In this document: positions 59,617-64,000 of the stretch, piece after piece
Layout of the letters: each line of letters opens with the position of its first letter
How positions within the stretch are numbered: position 1 is the stretch's first letter
NCBI RefSeq assembly: GCF_019375475.1
Contig: NZ_JAHXGQ010000005.1
Span: forward strand, 62,001-126,000
Origin: Saccharothrix obliqua
GTDB lineage: Bacteria > Actinomycetota > Actinomycetes > Mycobacteriales > Pseudonocardiaceae
Reading direction: 5' to 3'
DNA: 64,000 nt
Made by a program: the position numbers and the translations under genes
Notes under the pieces: generated by a model
Told to the model about the DNA's origin: nothing
What the model saw: only the letters and a program-made list of their open reading frames with translations
Database searches by the model: none

Positions 59617-59852
59617 AGCCCTGACCGCATCGGCCGGTCCACCTGCCACCCGAACGCACTTGCTCGCCCCGCATCGGGCCGTCCGCCTTCGCGACGCGCC
59701 GACTCGCCGCCCCGCCCCATCGCCCGCGGCCCCCGCACGCCCCCGGCCCCGCTCGCCCCCCGGCCGGCGCTCGCCCTTGCTTCGCTCGCCCCCAGGCCCG
59801 CCCCCGGCTGGCGCTCGGCCTCGCTCCGCTCGCCCCCCAGGACCGCGCTCGT

Positions 59853-59921
59853 CCCGCTCGCCCTGCCCAGGGCGGCCTCGCGCCGCTTGCTCTGCCCCCG
59901 CTCGCCCTGCCCAGGGCGGCC
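59853..59921. repeat. 25-bp direct repeat with internal hairpin
   Basis: The same 25-bp sequence lies at 59853-59877 and at 59897-59921, 44 bp apart. Each copy contains the inverted repeat GCCCTG-CC-CAGGGC. It could form paired hairpins near the menC 3' end and help terminate. Confidence 0.75.
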
Positions 59922-59928
59922 CACCGGG

Positions 59929-60885
59929 TCAGAGCCAGTGCGGGCGGGTACCCGACTCGGCGAGCACCCGCGCCACCCGCTCCTCCCACCGCCGCGTGGT
60001 AGCCGGGTCCGCCGCGAACTCCTCCCGCCGCACCGGCACGGGCGGCTGCGCGGGCACCGGCAACCAGCCGTCCACGGGGCGCAACGAGTCGTCGACCACG
60101 TCACCGTCCAACAACGACAGCGTGCCCAGCCCGCACGCGAAGTCCAACTCCGGCAGCGCCCCGGCCAACGCCAACCCGGCCGCCATCCCCACCGACGTCT
60201 CCACCGCCGACGACACCACGCACGGCAACCCAGCGGCCTCGGCCACCTCCAGCGCCCGCCGCACCCCGCCCAACGGGGCGACCTTGATCACCGCCAGGTC
60301 CGCCGCCCCGGCAACCGCGACCCTCAACGGGTCCTCCGCACGCCGGATCGACTCGTCGGCCGCGATCCGCACGTCCACCCGCCGCCGCACCGCGGCCAAC
60401 TCCTCGATCGACGGGCAAGGCTGCTCCACGTACTCCAGCCCGCCCGCCGCGCGGTCCAGTTCGCGAATCGCCCGCACCGCCGTGTCCACGTCCCAAGCGG
60501 CATTCGCGTCCACCCGCACCGCACCCGAAGGCCCGAGCGCATCCCGCACCGCGGCCACCCGCTCCACGTCATCGGCCAACGCGGCACCCGGGTCGGCGAC
60601 CTTCACCTTGGCCGTCGCACACCCCGACGCGGTAACGATCTCGTGCGCCCGCTCCGGCGACACCACGGGCACCGTGCAGTTCACCGGCACGCGATCGCGA
60701 ACCGGTGCGGGCCAACCGTGCTCGGCGGCCTCCGTCGCGCACGCCAACCACGGCACGCACTCGACGTCCGAGTAGTCCAGGAACGCGCAGAACTCGCCCC
60801 ACCCACGCGGCCCCTCCACCAGGACGCCCTCCCGGACGGTGATGCCGCGGAACCGGTTGCGCATGGGGATCGAGTAGACGAACAC
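59929..60885 (-). CDS. menC: o-Succinylbenzoate synthase MenC
   Basis: A 318-residue enolase-superfamily enzyme that dehydrates SHCHC to o-succinylbenzoate in menaquinone synthesis. Visible are AKVKVAD (catalytic Lys near 92), VRVDANAAW (Asp ligand near 121), YVEQPC (Glu near 151), ADESI (about 175) and VIKVAPLGG (Lys near 198). GTG 60885 lies 7 bases after a TAGGCT box, so a leaderless start is likely. Enolase relatives can be misnamed, but the length and motifs fit MenC. Confidence 0.88.
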   Translation of the reverse strand: MFVYSIPMRNRFRGITVREGVLVEGPRGWGEFCAFLDYSDVECVPWLACATEAAEHGWPAPVRDRVPVNCTVPVVSPERAHEIVTASGCATAKVKVADPGAALADDVERVAAVRDALGPSGAVRVDANAAWDVDTAVRAIRELDRAAGGLEYVEQPCPSIEELAAVRRRVDVRIAADESIRRAEDPLRVAVAGAADLAVIKVAPLGGVRRALEVAEAAGLPCVVSSAVETSVGMAAGLALAGALPELDFACGLGTLSLLDGDVVDDSLRPVDGWLPVPAQPPVPVRREEFAADPATTRRWEERVARVLAESGTRPHWL

Positions 60886-61197
60886 CCCCGGGAGCCTAGG
60901 TCACAGCCCGCGCGCCACGACCCGACCGGTCCTCGATCCGCGAACTCCCCTGGGAGCCCCTGCCACAACTCGCGCGCCACCGCCCAGCCGGTCCTCGGCC
61001 CGCGCCCCCCGGAACCCCGGCCACAGCTCGCGCGCCGCCGCCCAGCTGGCCCTCGGCCCGCGCCCCCCGGAACCCCGGCCACAGCCCGCGCGTCACCGCC
61101 CGGCCGGTCCTCGACCGCGAACACCCCCGAGCCCCGGCCACACCGCGCGTCACCGCCCGACCGGTCCTCAACCCGCGAACACCCCCGGGAGCCTAGG
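60886..61197. repeat. About 60-bp tandem repeat array upstream of menC
   Basis: Five units begin near 60902, 60964, 61022, 61080 and 61139 (58-62 bp each); all share CACAG/CACAA, a CGCGCGCCAC-like core and a CCGGTCCTC-like segment. Both ends carry the same AACACCCCCGGGAGCCTAGG string (60881-60900 and 61178-61197), which is the menC promoter and first codons on the minus strand. It looks like expansion of the menC start region. Confidence 0.8.
60893..60898 (-). promoter_or_regulatory. Candidate -10 box of leaderless menC
   Basis: Read on the minus strand, TAGGCT (60898-60893) ends 7 bp before the GTG start of menC, the usual spacing for leaderless actinobacterial genes. A second copy of the same box and GTG sits at 61194-61180. 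Confidence 0.55.
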
Positions 61198-61848
61198 TCA
61201 CAGCGGGTCGAGGGCGGCGACTCGGCGCAGTGCCCTCGCCGCCGACCCGGGGTCCGACCCCTGGTCCGACTCCTCCACGGCGATGCGCAACGCGGCGTCG
61301 AACTCGTCCACCCGCCGGTCCAGCTCGGCTAGGCCGCGGGTCGACTCGGCGAGCGCCGCCGCCAACCCCGGCCGGTTGTCGGTGCGCGCCAGCTCCGCCC
61401 GCACCGCCAGGCTGTCCCGCAACGCCACCAGCGCCCGCCACAACAGGACCTCCACCCGCGCGACCCGCGCCGGGTCGGCGTTCTCGCGCACCGCCAGGAA
61501 GTGCTCGCACAGCCGCCGCGCCCGCCGCCGCTGCGCCACGTCGGCGAACATCCCGTCGTGCACCACGTCCCGATCCGACGCGGCGAGCACCACGTCCAGG
61601 TCCGAAACCCGTTGCGGCAACAGCAGGACCACGCCCGCGAGCACCAGCGGCACCACGCCGAGCGCCATCCACCAGCCGGGCGCGAGGACCACGACCACCA
61701 CGGCCGCCGGCACCGCGACGGCCGGCCACACACGTGCCCGCGCCCGGTGAACCCGCCGCCGGGCCAGCCGGACCGCCGGGGCCCGGTCCGCACCCGGTCG
61801 CCACACCCACCAGCGCGGTTCCGGCTTGAGCCGCACGACCACCGTCAT
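61198..61848 (-). CDS. Hypothetical membrane protein
   Basis: A 216-residue protein with a basic N-terminus, two adjacent membrane helices (about 42-58 and 60-80) and an Ala/Arg-rich, probably coiled-coil C-terminal region (about 95-210). It ends at the edge of the menC repeat array. Family not recognised; GC-rich third positions support coding. Confidence 0.65.
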   Translation of the reverse strand: MTVVVRLKPEPRWWVWRPGADRAPAVRLARRRVHRARARVWPAVAVPAAVVVVVLAPGWWMALGVVPLVLAGVVLLLPQRVSDLDVVLAASDRDVVHDGMFADVAQRRRARRLCEHFLAVRENADPARVARVEVLLWRALVALRDSLAVRAELARTDNRPGLAAALAESTRGLAELDRRVDEFDAALRIAVEESDQGSDPGSAARALRRVAALDPL

Positions 61849-61903
61849 GTCCCACCCGATTCGCCGGGGACCGATGTCAGGTGATCAACCTAGCGCGCCG
61901 ACG

Positions 61904-63565
61904 TCACCCGACTTCCGGCAGTTTCGGGCCGAGCAGGTCGTCCGCGTCCACGATCCGGTACGCGTAACCCTGCTCCGCGAGGAACCGCTGCCGGTGCGCC
62001 GCGTAGTCGGTGTCGAGCGTGTCCCGCGCCACCACCGAGTAGAAGTGCGCCTGCCGCCCGTCGCCCTTGGGCCGCAGCAGCCGCCCGAGCCGCTGCGCCT
62101 CCTCCTGACGTGACCCGAACGTGCCCGACACCTGCACCGCGACCGACGCCTCCGGGAGGTCGATGGAGAAGTTCGCCACCTTCGACACCACCAACGTCCG
62201 CAGCTCACCCCGCCGGAAGCGGTCGAACAACGCCTCGCGCTCCTTGTTCTTGGTGGAGCCCTGGATCACCGGCGCGTCCAGCGCCTCGCCCAGCGATTCC
62301 AACTGGTCGAGGTACGCGCCGATCACCAACGTGGGCTCGTCGGGGTGCCGGTCGAGGATCGCGCGCACGACGGGCAGCTTCGTGCGGGCCGTGGAGCACA
62401 GCTTGTACCGCTCCTCCGGCTCGGCCGTCGCGTACTCCAGCCGCTCGTTGTCGGTGAGCGTCACCCGGACCTCGGTGCACTCGGCGGGCGCGATCCAGCC
62501 CTGCGCCTCGATGTCGCGCCACGGCACGTCGTACCGCTTGGGCCCGATGAGCGAGAAGACGTCGCCCTCCTGGCCGTCCTCGCGGACCAGGGTCGCGGTC
62601 AGCCCGAGCCGTCGCCGGGACTGGAGGTCGGCGGTCATCCGGAACACCGGGGCGGGCAGCAGGTGCACCTCGTCGTAGACGATCAGGCCCCAGTCGCGGG
62701 AGTCGAACAGCTCCAGGTGCTTGTACTCGCCCTTCGACTTGCGGGTGATCACCTGGTAGGTGGCGATGGTGACGGGGCGGATCTCCTTGCGCTCACCCGA
62801 GTATTCGCCGATCTCGTCCTCGGTGAGCGACGTGCGGGCCACCAGCTCCCGCTTCCACTGCCGTCCCGCGACGGTGTTCGTGACCAGGATCAGCGTGGTC
62901 GCGCCCGCCTCCGCCATGGCCGCCGCGCCGACCAGCGTCTTGCCCGCGCCGCACGGCAGCACCACCACGCCCGAGCCGCCCGCCCAGAACGCCTGCGCGG
63001 CGAGCCGCTGGTAGTCGCGCAGCCGCCAGCCGTCCTCCACCAGGTCGATGGGGTGCGCCTCGCCGTCCACGTAGCCCGCCAGGTCCTCGGCCGGCCAGCC
63101 GACCTTGAGCAGCGTCTGCTTGAGCCGACCGCGTTCGCTGGGGTGCACGACGACGGTGTCGTCGTCGATCCGCTCGCCCAGCATGGGCTTGATCTTCTTG
63201 TTCCGCAGCACCTCTTCCAGCACCGCGCGGTCCAGGGAGTTCAGCACCAGGCCGTGCGCGGGGTGGTTGGCGAGCTGGAGCCGGCCGTAACGACCCATGG
63301 TGTCCACCACGTCCACCAGCAACGGCTGCGGCACCGGGTAGCGGGAGAAGCGGACCAGGGCGTCCACCACCTGCTCGGCGTCGTGCCCGGCGGCGCGGGC
63401 GTTCCACAGCGCGAGCGGGGTGACGCGGTAGGTGTGGACGTGCTCGGGGGCGCGCTCCAGCTCGGCGAACGGCGCGATGGCGGTGCGCGCGTCGTCCGAC
63501 AGCGGGTGGTCGACCTCCAGCAGCAGGGTCTTGTCCGACTGGACGATCAGTGGGCCGTCGGTCAC
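61904..63565 (-). CDS. XPB/Rad25-type DNA repair helicase
   Basis: A 553-residue SF2 helicase. Walker A LPCGAGKT (about 200-207), DEVH motif (about 295, instead of DEAH), LGLTATL motif III and QRLGRLLRP motif VI are all present. The actinobacterial XPB homologue is single-stranded-DNA-dependent. N-terminal about 180 residues form a helicase-associated damage recognition region. GTG 63565 with AGGAG upstream; a longer frame to 63736 is less likely. Confidence 0.95.
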   Translation of the reverse strand: MTDGPLIVQSDKTLLLEVDHPLSDDARTAIAPFAELERAPEHVHTYRVTPLALWNARAAGHDAEQVVDALVRFSRYPVPQPLLVDVVDTMGRYGRLQLANHPAHGLVLNSLDRAVLEEVLRNKKIKPMLGERIDDDTVVVHPSERGRLKQTLLKVGWPAEDLAGYVDGEAHPIDLVEDGWRLRDYQRLAAQAFWAGGSGVVVLPCGAGKTLVGAAAMAEAGATTLILVTNTVAGRQWKRELVARTSLTEDEIGEYSGERKEIRPVTIATYQVITRKSKGEYKHLELFDSRDWGLIVYDEVHLLPAPVFRMTADLQSRRRLGLTATLVREDGQEGDVFSLIGPKRYDVPWRDIEAQGWIAPAECTEVRVTLTDNERLEYATAEPEERYKLCSTARTKLPVVRAILDRHPDEPTLVIGAYLDQLESLGEALDAPVIQGSTKNKEREALFDRFRRGELRTLVVSKVANFSIDLPEASVAVQVSGTFGSRQEEAQRLGRLLRPKGDGRQAHFYSVVARDTLDTDYAAHRQRFLAEQGYAYRIVDADDLLGPKLPEVG

Positions 63566-63772
63566 GAGAACGCACTCCTGTCGTTGGCGTACCTCCAGTG
63601 TTCCAACCGGGTGCAAGTCGGCGACTGAAAGTGCCCGCACGTGCACGGAAAGCACATGGACTCGGTTCGGTAAAGCCGCGTACACCCGGTTGGAGCAACG
63701 GATAGCGTGCCCTGCCTCGCCTGCGCCAGCGCGCAACCGGCGGGGTCCCCGATTACTGGAACGAAGGTCATC

Positions 63773-64000
63773 ATGAGCACGGACGCGCCCGCGCCCACCC
63801 CCAACTTCCCGCCCCCGCCGCCGCAGCAGCAGCCGGAACCCGCCGCGCCGAAGAAGAAGAGCCTCGTGGTGCGGATCCTGACCACGCTGGCCGGCATCGT
63901 GGTCGCGGCGCTGGTCGTGTACGGCTTCAACTACTTCACCAGCGACGCCGCGCAGTCCAAGGCGGGCGAGTGCGCGAGCCTCACCGGCACGCCCAGCAAG
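63773..64000 (+). CDS. LppU-like membrane protein (5' part only)
   Basis: Starts at ATG 63773 (GAAGG upstream) and runs off the window, 76 codons visible. A Pro/Gln-rich cytoplasmic stretch (about 5-25) and KKKS precede one membrane helix (about 32-50), then a CASLTGTPSK-like external start. The arrangement recalls LppU/SCO3897-type proteins, but the domain itself is outside the window. Confidence 0.5.
   Translation, partial: MSTDAPAPTPNFPPPPPQQQPEPAAPKKKSLVVRILTTLAGIVVAALVVYGFNYFTSDAAQSKAGECASLTGTPSK

Larger units (their letters stand above)
59288..59928. other. 641-bp gene-poor GC-rich region with several repeats
   Basis: Between the CapA-like gene and convergent menC. It contains the TGATC repeat, an 18-bp repeat (59563-59616) and a 25-bp direct repeat (59853-59921). 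Open frames are long because of GC bias only. Confidence 0.6.

Noticed and set aside
59363..60775. Very long plus-strand frame overlapping menC
   Set aside because: It runs opposite to menC, which has clear enolase motifs; the frame product is low-complexity.
60886..61197. CRISPR array for the ~60-bp repeats
   Set aside because: Units are directly tandem without unique spacers of fixed length and there are no cas genes; it is better explained by promoter expansion.

Overview
The window comes from a high-GC actinomycete, most likely a member of the Pseudonocardiales (Saccharothrix/Actinosynnema/Lentzea-like). The signs are GC-rich third codon positions throughout, frequent GTG and TTG starts, apparent leaderless starts, DUF3159, DUF3263 and LytR_C proteins, a GroEL2-type chaperonin behind CIRCE elements, and a DasR-dasABC locus. 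I see no tRNA, rRNA, prophage, insertion sequence or CRISPR array. The placement is inferred from gene content and not from any database search.

Layout. 1-2608: a ROK repressor (cut by the window edge), a DUF3159 membrane protein and a BadF-type N-acetylglucosamine kinase. 2682-5939: a large secreted subtilase behind an 822-bp gap. 6762-15424: amino-sugar utilisation, with an FCD/GntR regulator, nagA, a SIS-type glucosamine-6-phosphate deaminase, a GH3 hexosaminidase, the dasABC importer and divergent dasR. 15456-20082: an MFS exporter, a threonine-dehydratase-like enzyme, a repeat-bearing gap and a secreted S1 protease. 20177-40167: a conserved actinobacterial housekeeping block. It holds thiamine genes under two TPP riboswitches, def, DUF3263, LytR_C, a CDC48-like ATPase, pssA, psd, moeA, cspA, a Ser/Thr kinase and groEL. 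Its content and order recall Mycobacterium tuberculosis Rv0414c-Rv0440. 40512-44917: a STAND NTPase with TPR repeats, a small unknown protein and an ECF-like sigma factor. 45339-50452: a second DasR-type operon with cutC, an ABC sugar importer and a GH20 hexosaminidase. 50786-58199: a form II CO-dehydrogenase-like molybdenum hydroxylase operon with accessory genes. 58184-64000: a CapA-like lipoprotein, menC, an unknown membrane protein, an XPB helicase and the start of an LppU-like protein.

How it works together. Two ABC importers lacking their own ATPase, two cytoplasmic hexosaminidases, a GlcNAc kinase, NagA and NagB-II form a nearly complete route from chito-oligosaccharide or GlcNAc to fructose-6-phosphate. 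Five DasR (dre) operator-like palindromes lie at the expected places: before nagA, between dasA and dasR, inside the end of dasD before the deaminase gene, over the cutC start, and before the second transporter. The thiamine genes form a divergent arrangement, with a riboswitch before thiO-thiS-thiG and another before thiC-thiD.

The intergenic regions are unusually rich in short tandem repeats with units of 16, 18, 33 and about 60 bp. The array upstream of menC appears to be an expansion of menC's own promoter and start region.
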